Below are positions 35,746-45,405 of a DNA stretch of 64,000 nucleotides, one piece after another. The notes under the pieces are model-generated. The model saw only the letters and a list, made by a program, of their open reading frames with translations. It was not told the origin of the DNA and ran no database searches. The DNA is from Endozoicomonas sp. ISHI1. Lineage in GTDB: Bacteria > Pseudomonadota > Gammaproteobacteria > Pseudomonadales > Endozoicomonadaceae. The translations under genes were made by a program, and so were the position numbers. Each line of letters starts with the position of its first letter. Position 1 is the first letter of the stretch. Location of the stretch: NCBI RefSeq assembly GCF_024606225.1, contig NZ_JAGRPU010000001.1, positions 434,001-498,000 on the forward strand. Reading direction: 5' to 3'.

Positions 35746-38727
35746 TCAAAGACCATAATATTCCATTATCTCACGTCTAAGATCATCTCGTTTTATTTTA
35801 TCAAGAATCACCATTAAGTCTTTAAAGGTAATTCGACCTTTCCTTTGTTTCCATCGCTCTAGCATTTGCATTGTTTTATCAACAACTCCAACAAAATTGG
35901 CATCAATAACTCTTACAACATCATAACTAATAACATCCGTATTTATGGCAAAGTTTTTCCAATCATCACCTAATTTATAACCAATATTCAGGAGTTCCCA
36001 CTGTGATAAAACAGATTCCATGATAACAGACTTCGCTGTTCTTCTTTTTGGTTGCTGATACAGCGGTCCCGTTGCGTGAGCGGCTGCTTGTGTTAACGGA
36101 ACAGATTCGGGATCCCATTGCCCGGACAGTTCATCAGACAGATGTGTAGGAACCATACCAAAGATCAAGAACATATTACGAATGAACTCATCTTTTTCTT
36201 CTGGTTTGGTATGATCCAGCATCAAAACAAGCCTTTCCGAGGCATTAAGGGAAAAATTGCTTAATAACTTAAGTTGCTCATGGGGTACATCTTTGGCAAA
36301 AAGAGCATGTTCAGGTAAGATAGCTCTTAAACGTTGCGCGAGCATAGATCTTACAAGAACCACAACGGTAAACATTGCTCTAACTTCTTCGAGATTTGAT
36401 GACCCATCGGAAGAAACACTTAATGCCAAGGTTTGAAGTGGTTCATAACTGTGGAGTTGATGTAATATTTCACTGTTATAACTCGTAATAAAAGAATATT
36501 GATTATGACCCGAAAAACCCCACATAATATTTTCCAACTCTAAACTTTCGTCGTTGATAGCCGGAATGCCAAAAAGATATTTATAATAAATATCTCTGGC
36601 CAAGGCATTTAACATTCTTATTGTTATATATTCTGACGGAAAAATTTCACTTTGTAGCAAGTTACCAAGTTGTTCAAATACCTTATAAATAGAATTAATC
36701 AACTCTAATTTTTTTTGGGAATCCAACCCTGAATAAAGATTTTGAGTTGATTCATCAGATCCCAAAAGATTATTTCTCGTTAAGTAGTTCGATAATTCGT
36801 TTCCAAATCGCTCCAAACTTAATTTACTCTCAAATTCATCCCTTTTAAGAGCAAGTGCTTTAACTATTCTTGTCACCTCAGCATAATTCTCGACCCCTTG
36901 GGATTTTGCCAACTCACCAACTTCTGAAATAAGGTGATAAATTGAAATACTACCATGTAAAAACCCAACCCATTTAGAATGAAATTTACTTAGAGTATCT
37001 TTATCTGACATGAAACTTTGTGTTAAAAGATTATAAAGCTCTGGAAACTTATAATAGTCATTAATGTGAAAATAATCTCCTCTCTTTCTTCCATCAAACT
37101 TTAAACTTTGGAACCATTGAAATATACGAATTGCTGAATAATTAGCATCTTCTTTAGACACCATTATCTCACTATCTCGTCTTATTACAGGATTCGATTC
37201 TTTTGCTGCTCCCTCTTCAACCAGATTAGACTCACGATTCAGGCATTCATGGCATTTATTAAAGGCGATTGCAGGTTTATTACAATTTCGGCATAAAACA
37301 CTGTTCGGTGATCCACCTGAACCATCGTCTCCTCCACTCCTTCTTCCACTAGTGCTGCCTTGATTATTATGCCTGTAATACTCTTTAAATTGGGTATTGG
37401 TGGGTGGCTTCGTACTAAGAGCCATTTCCTTATCAACCTGACTGGTTCCTCCAGAACAGCTGACCCCAGTAGGACAATGACCCGGAAAAACGGACACACT
37501 GCGTAATCGTTTTGGACCTAAAATGAACTCTTGCCGGGTATAACGACGGTAGTCTTCTTTTTGTAGCGGTGGTGCCGGGTTACTTTTCAGGTAATGATCA
37601 ATTGCTGCCTCCAGATTATCCGGATTTCTGGACAATGTCAGAAAAAGACCAGGATTCTGTTCAAGATTTGCCCCCCTTATTTTGTTCCATAGTTCCTGCG
37701 AAATAATGATCACTTGCTCATTCCAGCCCTGCTTGACTTTAAGTACAATCTGGTTATCCCAAATCTGTTTTTTAACTGTCTGGCCGTCACTGCCATGGAC
37801 AGGCACCAGAATCATTCTGCTGACCGGTTCACTCGTCCATTCAAAAGAGTAAAGGGGTGCCATTCCATTTCCAGGCCTTTTCTTGAATAAATCGTCTAAA
37901 TCGTCGCCACCACTAAAACCGCCATCGCCAGAGCTTATGAATGACTCGCTATTATCGGCGATATCCGGAGTTCCGGGGGTTGCCAAAGGTCCACTGAAAT
38001 GGCTTTTGTCCTCAAGATAGCCAGAGCCATTTTTTACCGCCCTTGTGTTGCGAAAAATAATATCGACGGATGATTTTTTTTGGTTATTGGAAGGGTTATT
38101 GTTGTAAATAATACGACCCGAAGGAGACGGTGAAACCGTACTTTCTGAGACAATACCGCTGCATTCCGGCTCTATAGCCCATCCATGAACATTGTCTTCA
38201 ATGGACAGAACCAACGACTGATTACCTACCGGTAAACGCCAACTGGCCGAGTATTCATGCTGCCAGCGATCAGTGTCTGGTGCCAATGTCAACCGTCTCA
38301 TTCCCAAGTTTTCTATACCAGGTATACCCTGAAATGTTAAAGGCCTTCTAATAGTCGGGAGGGAAGGAATATTTCCAGTCAACAATGCAGGAGGCGTCCT
38401 GAAACAAAAATTAAACAGGTCGCCTGGTTGGCCATCCAGGATTATATAAAGCTGATTGTTCTCAAGGTCAGAAACTATCTTGCTATTCTCGTCAACCCTC
38501 TTGAGATCGTAAGTAAGATGGAGAGGTGGACTGCCTCCTATAAACGACAGTTTGCTAATCTCTCCTGATGCTTCATCCCACGTCTCAATTGTTTTGGACG
38601 AACTCCACCAACCTGTCCAGCTTAATAGGTTGGTATAAGCAGCACTATGACCAGCGACCGGTAATATAACAGACAGAATAAATAACAGAAACAAGCCAAC
38701 CAAAGTGTGAAGTCTTACTGTTTTCAT
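35746..38727 (-). CDS. Large exported protein with zinc ribbon and Death-domain-like C-terminus
   Basis: This 993-residue protein starts with a signal peptide (about residues 1-29, MKTVRLHTLVGLFLLFILSV). Residues about 30-420 look beta-rich with a Ser/Gly/Asp-rich linker. A CRNC ... CHEC zinc ribbon lies near residues 475-495. A helical middle follows. The last 87 residues (907-993) read like a eukaryotic Death domain: a leading LSQWELLNIGYKLGDDW, then VVRVID, the MLERWKQRKG segment, and a final FKDLMVILDKIKRDDLRRE. The Trp, the Trp in the RWK helix and the terminal R-D-D-L pattern fit that fold. The start has AGGAAA upstream. It may act on host innate-immune or apoptosis assemblies; that is inference. 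Confidence 0.65.
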   Translation of the reverse strand: MKTVRLHTLVGLFLLFILSVILPVAGHSAAYTNLLSWTGWWSSSKTIETWDEASGEISKLSFIGGSPPLHLTYDLKRVDENSKIVSDLENNQLYIILDGQPGDLFNFCFRTPPALLTGNIPSLPTIRRPLTFQGIPGIENLGMRRLTLAPDTDRWQHEYSASWRLPVGNQSLVLSIEDNVHGWAIEPECSGIVSESTVSPSPSGRIIYNNNPSNNQKKSSVDIIFRNTRAVKNGSGYLEDKSHFSGPLATPGTPDIADNSESFISSGDGGFSGGDDLDDLFKKRPGNGMAPLYSFEWTSEPVSRMILVPVHGSDGQTVKKQIWDNQIVLKVKQGWNEQVIIISQELWNKIRGANLEQNPGLFLTLSRNPDNLEAAIDHYLKSNPAPPLQKEDYRRYTRQEFILGPKRLRSVSVFPGHCPTGVSCSGGTSQVDKEMALSTKPPTNTQFKEYYRHNNQGSTSGRRSGGDDGSGGSPNSVLCRNCNKPAIAFNKCHECLNRESNLVEEGAAKESNPVIRRDSEIMVSKEDANYSAIRIFQWFQSLKFDGRKRGDYFHINDYYKFPELYNLLTQSFMSDKDTLSKFHSKWVGFLHGSISIYHLISEVGELAKSQGVENYAEVTRIVKALALKRDEFESKLSLERFGNELSNYLTRNNLLGSDESTQNLYSGLDSQKKLELINSIYKVFEQLGNLLQSEIFPSEYITIRMLNALARDIYYKYLFGIPAINDESLELENIMWGFSGHNQYSFITSYNSEILHQLHSYEPLQTLALSVSSDGSSNLEEVRAMFTVVVLVRSMLAQRLRAILPEHALFAKDVPHEQLKLLSNFSLNASERLVLMLDHTKPEEKDEFIRNMFLIFGMVPTHLSDELSGQWDPESVPLTQAAAHATGPLYQQPKRRTAKSVIMESVLSQWELLNIGYKLGDDWKNFAINTDVISYDVVRVIDANFVGVVDKTMQMLERWKQRKGRITFKDLMVILDKIKRDDLRREIMEYYGL

Positions 38728-39709
38728 ATTTGGATTTTCCTACATATTTTACAGACCAGGCATAACAATAGACCTTAAAATTCGACTATGTTTGATTTAT
38801 CGAGAGTCTTTTTAGTTCGTTCAAAAAAACCATTAAATTGCAGCGCCCACCTTGGCTGAAACACGACATCGTTTACCTTTCTCAGTTCTTTTGTTGTAAC
38901 TGTTGGAGCTGAGGAGGTCTGGGCGTTTTTTGAATAATCATACTGAGTTATGGCTGTTTTATTTTTCACTTTTCTAAGTCTGTACTGAGTACTTCATAAG
39001 CACTGTTTCCAGATGAGTAAAGTCAAGAAAAACGCCTGATGAGTCATCATGAGTTGACTCACTGTCGTACAAAGTGAGCTGTAAGTCTAATTCTTGCATT
39101 AAGGTTTCAATCAGTGTGCATGCTATCTCAATGGCATGTAATATTTTCTTATTATTCAGAAAACCCGGGATTTCCTGATGTAAACGTGTTTTGACTTGAT
39201 TTAGAAAATTGACATGCACAAAAGTACAGAGAATAATTGCAACGGCCACTCATGATAAAACGACTATTCGCTCATATCGGATATTTCAGGTGACTCGCTG
39301 ACATTATAAACGACCGAATTGAAATTGCTCGATTAAATGTAGCTGCATAGTGTTTAAATCTGGTTTGCCGTAGACAGACGTCATCTATATGCAATGCTGA
39401 GCAAGGCAAATAATTCGAATGGAAATTTTGCACCAAAGCTGAGAGCTTGTTCAAATTTGACGAAACCAAATCAAAAAACTAAAAACTGGTTTAAGCCAAA
39501 AATATCCTCGCCATAAAGATTAATCTCTGAACCAAAATTTAACGCTTTAGGAAGTAATCATAATGATTTTGATCTTTGTTAATGTCTGGCTGTATTCAGC
39601 ACTAAAGATGGCATTGCTCTTTATACTTTTTATGCTAATGTTGCATTAAAAAAATTAATATATACAACCTCTGGCAACATAAAACTTAATAAGCTAAAAA
39701 GGAGCAACT
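38728..39709. other. AT-rich 1-kb gap with only weak small open frames
   Basis: Three short minus-strand frames occur (38775-38969, starting GTG; 38974-39249; 39272-39469). None resembles a family I know and only 38974-39249 looks helical and protein-like. The AT content and lack of clear genes suggest degraded or inserted DNA. Confidence 0.35.
38974..39249 (-). CDS. Possible small protein, 91 residues
   Basis: The product would be helical and acidic toward its end (for example LHAIEIACTLIETLMQELDLQL). It begins with GTG and has no clear ribosome-binding site. No family is recognised, and it may not be expressed. Confidence 0.25.
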   Translation of the reverse strand: MAVAIILCTFVHVNFLNQVKTRLHQEIPGFLNNKKILHAIEIACTLIETLMQELDLQLTLYDSESTHDDSSGVFLDFTHLETVLMKYSVQT

Positions 39710-39928
39710 GTGGAACAGGCGATTCTTGTATTTCTTGAGCTAGTTTGGTTCAAAAACGTTTACTTAGCCCGTTTAATTGAAGAATGTATTGAGCATTATC
39801 CAGTCGTTCACCTCTACGTATCACAGGTTTTGAATAACCCTTTCTTTGAAAGTTACGAACAAATCGATGCTATTTCAGATTATATTCATCTTTATTGCAC
39901 AGAGTATGGTTATCCGGATGGCACCTAA
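39710..39928 (+). CDS. Small acidic protein, 72 residues, unrecognised
   Basis: A GTG start at 39710 is preceded at good spacing by AAAAAGGAG, one of the best ribosome-binding sites in the island. The product (MEQAILVFLELVWFKNVYLA ... ending YGYPDGT) is hydrophobic at the N-terminus and rich in Tyr and Glu. No domain is recognised. It is the first plus-strand gene after the minus-strand cluster. Confidence 0.45.
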   Translation: MEQAILVFLELVWFKNVYLARLIEECIEHYPVVHLYVSQVLNNPFFESYEQIDAISDYIHLYCTEYGYPDGT

Positions 39929-40180
39929 CAGTCTTTAAAAAAACTGTATTACATCCTGTTATATTCAGAAGACTCAGTTTAATATTCATTTAATCCTGCT
40001 TCCATCATTCAGTCATAGCAGAGTGAGTGATAATAATTTCTGGCGTTTGAGGACATGAAATGACCATAACTCTCTCTTGATGGAGTCACGACTCATATAT
40101 GTTAGCAGTATTGAGAGTGAGTGATAAAGTTACCCATTGAACTACCGATAAACATAAGAAATACTTAAATTCCAAAAAAA

Positions 40181-41161
40181 ATGTCTAAAAAAAATCTAAT
40201 ACTATTCTTGCTCTGCTTAATGCAACCTTATTCTTTGAAAGCTGATTTCCAAAGCCTTCCAACATTACCAGACTTTGGGAAAGTTAACTCATACTATGAT
40301 GCCGTCAGAATACTTTTCGATGATCATTTACAAGAGATAGAAGAAATAAAAACTTCCGGCGGTCAAGTTGAAAAAGTCTTTTCTGTTATACATCTAAAAA
40401 AAAGATGGTTTGTTAAAATCACAAGAGAAGACTGCCAATCATGTGAAACTACTCATTTTGATACTGAATGGAAACTAAAGAAAGAATATAAAAAATATTC
40501 ATGGCTTAGTTTAAAAAATGCTGAGCTTATATTACCTACAAAAGGTGCAACCTTTATTCTGGAACACAAAAAACATTTAATTGCTAGTTATGCTTGGGTT
40601 CCTGGTTCAACATTTTCAGATATTTACAGCGAACATTTTAACAAAAAAACAGGAAACAAAACCTTAGAGAAAGCATTTTATCGCTATGGACAGGTTTTAT
40701 CAGTTATGCACCTCGATCCTGAGAAACCAAGCGAGGATATAGATTTCATATTAAACAGCCCTGTAAGACTCCATCTCAGTGATAGAAATGGTAGAAATGA
40801 AAAATACCATGAAGATAAAGATAAAATTTACATCTTAGATTTAGCTGATGATAGTCAATATGTTGGAAGAGATGTGATAGTGAAAGAAGAATTGGAGTTT
40901 TGGCTAGTACATATGCTTGATCTTTATGACAATTTAAACACGAGTGAAAATTGCGGTAGCAATCATGAGTGTCTGTTAGTTCCCTTTGATAGTTTTGCGC
41001 AAGGATACATATCCTCTCTTCCAACGTACAATGCCAATGTCATCCTGGCTATGCTGAAAACAATATACTTTGAAATAGTCAAATATAATTGCAAGTTCAG
41101 CCACTCTGAATTTTGTTTTCTTGAAGAAAAGCTGAGGGCTCAAAACTGGCTCGGCAGTTAA
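40181..41161 (+). CDS. Secreted protein-kinase-fold-like protein
   Basis: This AT-rich gene encodes 326 residues with a signal peptide ending near LKA (residue 21). The body has an order of motifs like the kinase / aminoglycoside-phosphotransferase fold: Lys79 in WFVKI, Glu96 in a following helix, GQVLSVMH, then HLSDRNGRN (Asp201, Asn206), then YILDLADD (Asp220). Those would be the ATP-lysine, its glutamate partner, catalytic-loop Asp/Asn and the DFG-equivalent aspartate. Several cysteines (CQSC, CGSNHEC, CKF, CFL) suit an extracytoplasmic protein. The fold call is by eye and moderate; a pseudokinase is possible. Confidence 0.5.
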   Translation: MSKKNLILFLLCLMQPYSLKADFQSLPTLPDFGKVNSYYDAVRILFDDHLQEIEEIKTSGGQVEKVFSVIHLKKRWFVKITREDCQSCETTHFDTEWKLKKEYKKYSWLSLKNAELILPTKGATFILEHKKHLIASYAWVPGSTFSDIYSEHFNKKTGNKTLEKAFYRYGQVLSVMHLDPEKPSEDIDFILNSPVRLHLSDRNGRNEKYHEDKDKIYILDLADDSQYVGRDVIVKEELEFWLVHMLDLYDNLNTSENCGSNHECLLVPFDSFAQGYISSLPTYNANVILAMLKTIYFEIVKYNCKFSHSEFCFLEEKLRAQNWLGS

Positions 41162-41281
41162 CTAATCTGTAGAAAAAGCACCTCAAAGGCTGCTTACGTT
41201 GTGAAACACCTCTGTACGTAAAACAAAACGACAGACTCGATTTACCTCAATGGATGATAAAATCCTCTACCCCTAGAGGGT

Positions 41282-41838
41282 ATGAGTACCAGAGAGATAG
41301 TCTCCACATTCAAAGAGCCGTATGGTGCAGACGTGTCCGAGTCACTGATTTCCAAGGTTACAGATGCCGTTATTGAGCAAGTGATCGAATGGCAGTCTCG
41401 CCCTCTTGATCCCATTTACCCGATTGTCTATCTGGACTGCATTGTCGCGAAAGTCCGGCAAGATAAGCAGGTCATTAACGAGGCGATTTACCTGGCTCCG
41501 GGAGTCAATATCGAAAGCAAAAAGGAACTGCCGGGTATGTGGCTCTCTGAAAATGAAGGAGTAAAGTTCTGGCTCAGTGTTCTGATGCAGTGACAGAACC
41601 GTGGAATCAAAGATATTTTAAGCGCCTGTGTAGACGGCCTGAAAGGGTTTCCTGACGCTATTAACAGCGCGTTCCCTCAAACTCAGATACGGCTTTGCAT
41701 TGTGCACATGATGCGAAATTCTATGAAATATGTTCCGTTTAATGGCTATAAGGCTGTTGCAACAGGACTCAAGGCCGTGTACTGATCTGCAACCGAAGAA
41801 GGGGCTCAGCAAGCTATGGCCCGGTTTGGTGAGCAATG
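41282..41838 (+). pseudogene. IS256-family transposase remnant
   Basis: The frame reads EGMSTREIVSTFKEPYGADV, then YPIVYLDCIVAKVRQDKQ and CVDGLKGFPDAI, all typical of IS256-type (Mutator) transposases. There are in-frame stops at 41591-41593 and 41783-41785, and both the N- and C-terminal thirds are missing, so it is inactive. Flanking inverted repeats were not seen. Confidence 0.9.
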
Positions 41839-42271
41839 TTTTTGTATCTTTTGCTTTTCTTTGTTTGCTCGTCTAACTCGTTGGTCCAATTTGTGGATAC
41901 CCCTCCATCTTAAATTTTATAGTCATAAATACTCTAAATAAAAAGCATCTTTTTTCAACGACTTAACTATTCTAAAGGCTTCTGATATTAGCCGTAATGA
42001 TGCTCAAACCCATAAAAAGACATATTACAGTACTTGTTTTTATTATTCTTAACAGTTTTTAGATAAAACTATCTACAATTATCTGCAATTGTGCGGGATG
42101 TCTCCGGGTTGACATCAACTGGTACTGATTAAAACATTTTCTTCTTTTTTGTGTATAGAGTTGCATGTCAGGCTTTTGTCCTGCATGGCAGCGAATAACC
42201 TTTCTATTTGTTATGTAATTCACTCTACAAATCGAGAATGCGTTTCCGGCTTTTTAGCGGAAGGAGTCAAT
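41839..42271. other. Leader region before paralogue 1 of the tandem family
   Basis: This 433-bp stretch holds at 41919-41990 a copy of the element that precedes every member of the downstream family (core: AGTC-n-AAATAnTCTAAATAAA, then a T-rich CATCTTTTTTC). In this copy about 280 bp, rather than the 30-odd bp of the others, separates the element from the start codon, so DNA was probably inserted or the signal displaced. Confidence 0.45.
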
Positions 42272-43465
42272 ATGAAAAAACTTTTTCGTGGTGTCGGCGT
42301 ATTGCACAGTTCTGTCATCGTACTGGCATTCCTGCTCACCTCTATGGTTTCTGTAGCAGGTGAGTATGTACTTAATTTTCAAACCTTACAAAGAAACGTC
42401 AAACTCTATCTATCTGTCATCCCTGATACAGAGACCGATGGACCATCGGGAGCTCAGGGACTACAAGAGCAACCCTCTCAGTTTTTACCCAATGCTGATA
42501 CTGAAAGCCAGAGCCCTAAAAGACAAAAACCAGAAACGATTGGAGGGCTGCCAGTTTCTGAGTCGTCACCGTCTGCCCGGCACACCCTCCCTGAACTGAC
42601 ATCCTCCGGTAATGATGAAAACAAGGAGTGTGGAGCCGCTGGCGGCTTAACGGCTTCCCAGGCATGTAAAGCTGTTTCTTCGCCAGTTTCAGTGACTTTA
42701 ATTGATTCTGATGACAGGGAATCCAGTTCTATCACCCAACCCCTGACCACTCAACCTGGTGCCGGGCCCACTATCAACCTTCTGCAAACCGGAACTAACG
42801 CAGCTTACGCCTGGCTGGAAAGAGGAGTGCCTGGAGAAGATGTGCAGTTTTTTCAAATGCCTTCCAGTCAGCTGCAAGAGTTTGTCATGGTGTTCGCCAG
42901 TCTGGTTGCTATGAATGCTGGCGAAATCTATACTCGCCGACCTTTCCTTCGGTGCGGTCGCTATATATTTAACTCAGACGTTAACCCGAGCTGGTCTCGT
43001 GGAAGATGTGTGACTCCTTGTATGTTTGTCGTGGGAGCAGCAGGTACCGGAGGTGGCCTTGGCGCGGGGCTTCAGGGTCTGGGGTACGGATTCCTCACTG
43101 CGGGTTTGCTCTCTACTCTTTGCACTGCCTGTTTGTTTAGCCATACCCGGTTCCATAACCAGATTAATGTGAGCTTCACACTCACTTCGAACAACTTATC
43201 CATCGGTCAGGAAATCTACAATTTCAAGCAAATAGTAAAGGTACTGCAGTGCTCAGGGGGCTATAATTTAGTGTCATTTCAAAGAGACAGGGGCTCCCAC
43301 AAACAGACACTGACGTTTAATGTCCGAGTTCCGGATCATATGAGTAACAGCCATCTGAAAGCCTGGCTCGAGAGAAGTAATCAACAGCTAATCAGACCGT
43401 TTCAAATAGATGTGCGCTCTATCAGCGACCCAACAAATATATTTGAACCAAGAACCGATCATTAA
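42272..43465 (+). CDS. Exported membrane-hairpin family, paralogue 1
   Basis: This 397-residue protein is the first of four tandem paralogues of an unrecognised family. Layout: signal peptide (MKKLFRGVGVL ... VSVAG), a short conserved segment EYVLNF ... YLSVIPDTETD, a Ser/Pro/Glu-rich linker with GGLPVSES, a conserved domain (AWLERGVPG, VMVFASLVAMNAGEIYT, NPSWSRGR), a glycine-rich hydrophobic hairpin of two probable membrane segments, and a C-terminal domain with SFTLTSNNLSIGQ and TLTFNVRVP. AAGGAG lies five bases before ATG 42272. Function is unknown; surface exposure is likely. Confidence 0.65.
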   Translation: MKKLFRGVGVLHSSVIVLAFLLTSMVSVAGEYVLNFQTLQRNVKLYLSVIPDTETDGPSGAQGLQEQPSQFLPNADTESQSPKRQKPETIGGLPVSESSPSARHTLPELTSSGNDENKECGAAGGLTASQACKAVSSPVSVTLIDSDDRESSSITQPLTTQPGAGPTINLLQTGTNAAYAWLERGVPGEDVQFFQMPSSQLQEFVMVFASLVAMNAGEIYTRRPFLRCGRYIFNSDVNPSWSRGRCVTPCMFVVGAAGTGGGLGAGLQGLGYGFLTAGLLSTLCTACLFSHTRFHNQINVSFTLTSNNLSIGQEIYNFKQIVKVLQCSGGYNLVSFQRDRGSHKQTLTFNVRVPDHMSNSHLKAWLERSNQQLIRPFQIDVRSISDPTNIFEPRTDH

Positions 43466-43849
43466 GACACAAATTAACTTTATACGGGGCGGCAGGCCGA
43501 TTATTTCCACGTCGCTGTTGCCCTGTATCGGTAAAGGCGACCTTCTGATGAAGGAGTACAGAACTTGCCAATAGAAATGTAGAAAACAAGCAAAAGGTAA
43601 TAATACAACCTGCCCAGATCAGTCTCAATACTTTTGCCTGGCAAACAGTTTAACGAAGCGTCTTTATTTTTTCACGTCTCTTTTTTTCTCCTTTATCCCC
43701 CTTTTATTAGCTACCTCTTATATTCGTCAACAAGAATGGCTAATCAAGTGCTGTCATAGTCGGAAATATTCTAAATAAATAGCACCTTTTTCCAGTGACT
43801 TAACTATTTTTAAAGATTTTTCATGAACAAATGTGATACAGGTGTGGTA
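43466..43849. repeat. Intergenic unit of the tandem duplication (between paralogues 1 and 2)
   Basis: It combines a downstream element shared with paralogue 4 (AnATTAACTTTA-n-CGGGGCGGCA, here from 43471) and the shared upstream leader (about 43729-43822: CAAGAATGGCTAATCAAG, then GTCGGAAATATTCTAAATAAA and CACCTTTTTCCAG). Their repetition shows that the duplicated unit is larger than the gene. Confidence 0.6.
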
Positions 43850-45052
43850 ATGAAAAAGCTTTGTAAGCCCGAGCTATTCTGCAGTTTTGTCACTGCGTGT
43901 GCATTCCTGATGACAACCACGGCTTCAGAAGCAGGTTATTACGTGCTTAATCTTAAAACCCCACAAACAAACGTCAAAGTATTTCTATCTGTCGAACCTG
44001 ACACAGAAACAGACGCTCGATCGGAAGCGCAGGATGAGCAAGAGCAATCCTTCAGTTTGTTATCCGGAGATAATGCTGAGGGCGAAAAATTCAAAACAGT
44101 TGGAGGGTTGCCAGTTTCCGAGTCGACACCTTCTGCCCAGAGCCAGCCCCCTGAATTGACATCGAGCGATAATGATGAAAACCAGGAATGCGGAGCCGTT
44201 GGAGGCTTGCCTGTTCCTCAGTCATGTGAAGCGATTTCTTCACCCATTTCAGTGTGTTTGATTGATTCTAATGACAGAGTTGAATCCAATACTACTGACC
44301 AACTCTTGACCACTCAGCCTACTATTGTTTCAACCCCAACTATCCGCTATTTGGAAACCGGAAGAGCCAGGGTTGCCGCCTGGCTGGAAAGAGGCGTGGC
44401 ATGCGATACTATCCGGTTCTACCAGATTTCTTCGGGCATGCTGGAAAAGTTTGTCCTTATGTTCGCCAGACTGGTTGCCATGGAAGCTGACGAAATGTAT
44501 ACCTGCCAGCCTTTCGTCCGGTTCAACAACTATATATTTGATTCAAGCGTTAATCCGCGCTGGTATAGAGGAAGAATTGCGATTTTTGTTGAGCTACTCG
44601 ACACAGCAATACTTGCCGGTATTGGATTTACCTATGGGATACCTGGTCTGGGTATTGGAGGTCTGATTGCAGGGGGCCTCTTTATTCCTCTCACTGCCTG
44701 TTATTCTGGCTATACCCGGTTTACAAACCAGTTTTTGGTGAGCTTTACATTTAATTCAAACAACTTGCTCATCAGTCAGGAAATCTATAACTTGCAACAA
44801 CAAATAGTGAAGATACTGCAGTTGTCAGGAGGCTTTAACTTATTAGCATTTCGTTTCGACCAATCATCCGCCAGTCAGACACTGACGTTTAATGTCCGGA
44901 TGCCCAAATCAGTGAATGCCAGACGTCTGCGTCTCTGGCTGGTAAATCGTAATCATCATTTAGGCGCTCCATTTCAGATAGAGGTCTCTTCCGTCAGCGA
45001 GCTGATACATACTAAGAAAATCAATAAAGGCTATCCGGAAACCGATCTTTAG
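43850..45052 (+). CDS. Exported membrane-hairpin family, paralogue 2
   Basis: This 400-residue paralogue keeps the whole family layout: signal peptide (MKKLCKPELFCSF ... TASEAG), YYVLNLKTPQTNVKVFLSV, linker with GGLPVSESTPSAQSQPPELT and GAVGGLPVP, then AWLERGVAC, VLMFARLVAMEADEMYTCQP, NPRWYRGR, a glycine-rich hydrophobic hairpin (GFTYGIPGLGIGGLIAGG) and a C-terminal domain (SFTFNSNN, TLTFNVRMP). The linker motif GGLP...QPxELTS occurs here once or twice and is the ancestor of the repeat array in paralogue 3. AGGTG precedes ATG 43850. Confidence 0.65.
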   Translation: MKKLCKPELFCSFVTACAFLMTTTASEAGYYVLNLKTPQTNVKVFLSVEPDTETDARSEAQDEQEQSFSLLSGDNAEGEKFKTVGGLPVSESTPSAQSQPPELTSSDNDENQECGAVGGLPVPQSCEAISSPISVCLIDSNDRVESNTTDQLLTTQPTIVSTPTIRYLETGRARVAAWLERGVACDTIRFYQISSGMLEKFVLMFARLVAMEADEMYTCQPFVRFNNYIFDSSVNPRWYRGRIAIFVELLDTAILAGIGFTYGIPGLGIGGLIAGGLFIPLTACYSGYTRFTNQFLVSFTFNSNNLLISQEIYNLQQQIVKILQLSGGFNLLAFRFDQSSASQTLTFNVRMPKSVNARRLRLWLVNRNHHLGAPFQIEVSSVSELIHTKKINKGYPETDL

Positions 45053-45405
45053 CGCTCAGTTCAACTCTAAGCACGACGCTGAACCGAATGCTTTCACTTG
45101 GCAACTGTCGTTTGTCAATATAGAAGGTAGCCTTATGAATGAGTATGCTCTGTACTATAGATAGAAATGCTGAAAAACGACCAGAAAGCAACATTACAGC
45201 CTAACCAGATCTATCTCAATCTCTTTGACGATTAAAAAGTCTAATGAAGATATTTTACTTTTTAATTTGGATGTCCCATTTATTACCATTTATTATTCAG
45301 CAGGAATGGCTGAGTAAGAGTTGTCATGGTCGGAAATGTTCTAAATTAAAACCATCTTTTTCCAGTGGCGCAAATAGCCTAAAGTTCCTGATTACGGGTG
45401 TGATC
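45053..45405. repeat. Intergenic unit of the tandem duplication (between paralogues 2 and 3)
   Basis: It carries the shared leader (about 45300-45400: CAGGAATGGCTGAGTAAGAG, GTCGGAAATGTTCTAAAT, CATCTTTTTCCAG). An in-frame ATG at 45244 would extend paralogue 3 upstream by 54 codons, but that reading runs through the leader and has no match in the other copies. Confidence 0.55.

Noticed and set aside
45244-45405. Longer N-terminus for paralogue 3
   Set aside because: It runs through the conserved non-coding leader shared with the sister genes, and the true signal peptide begins at ATG 45406.
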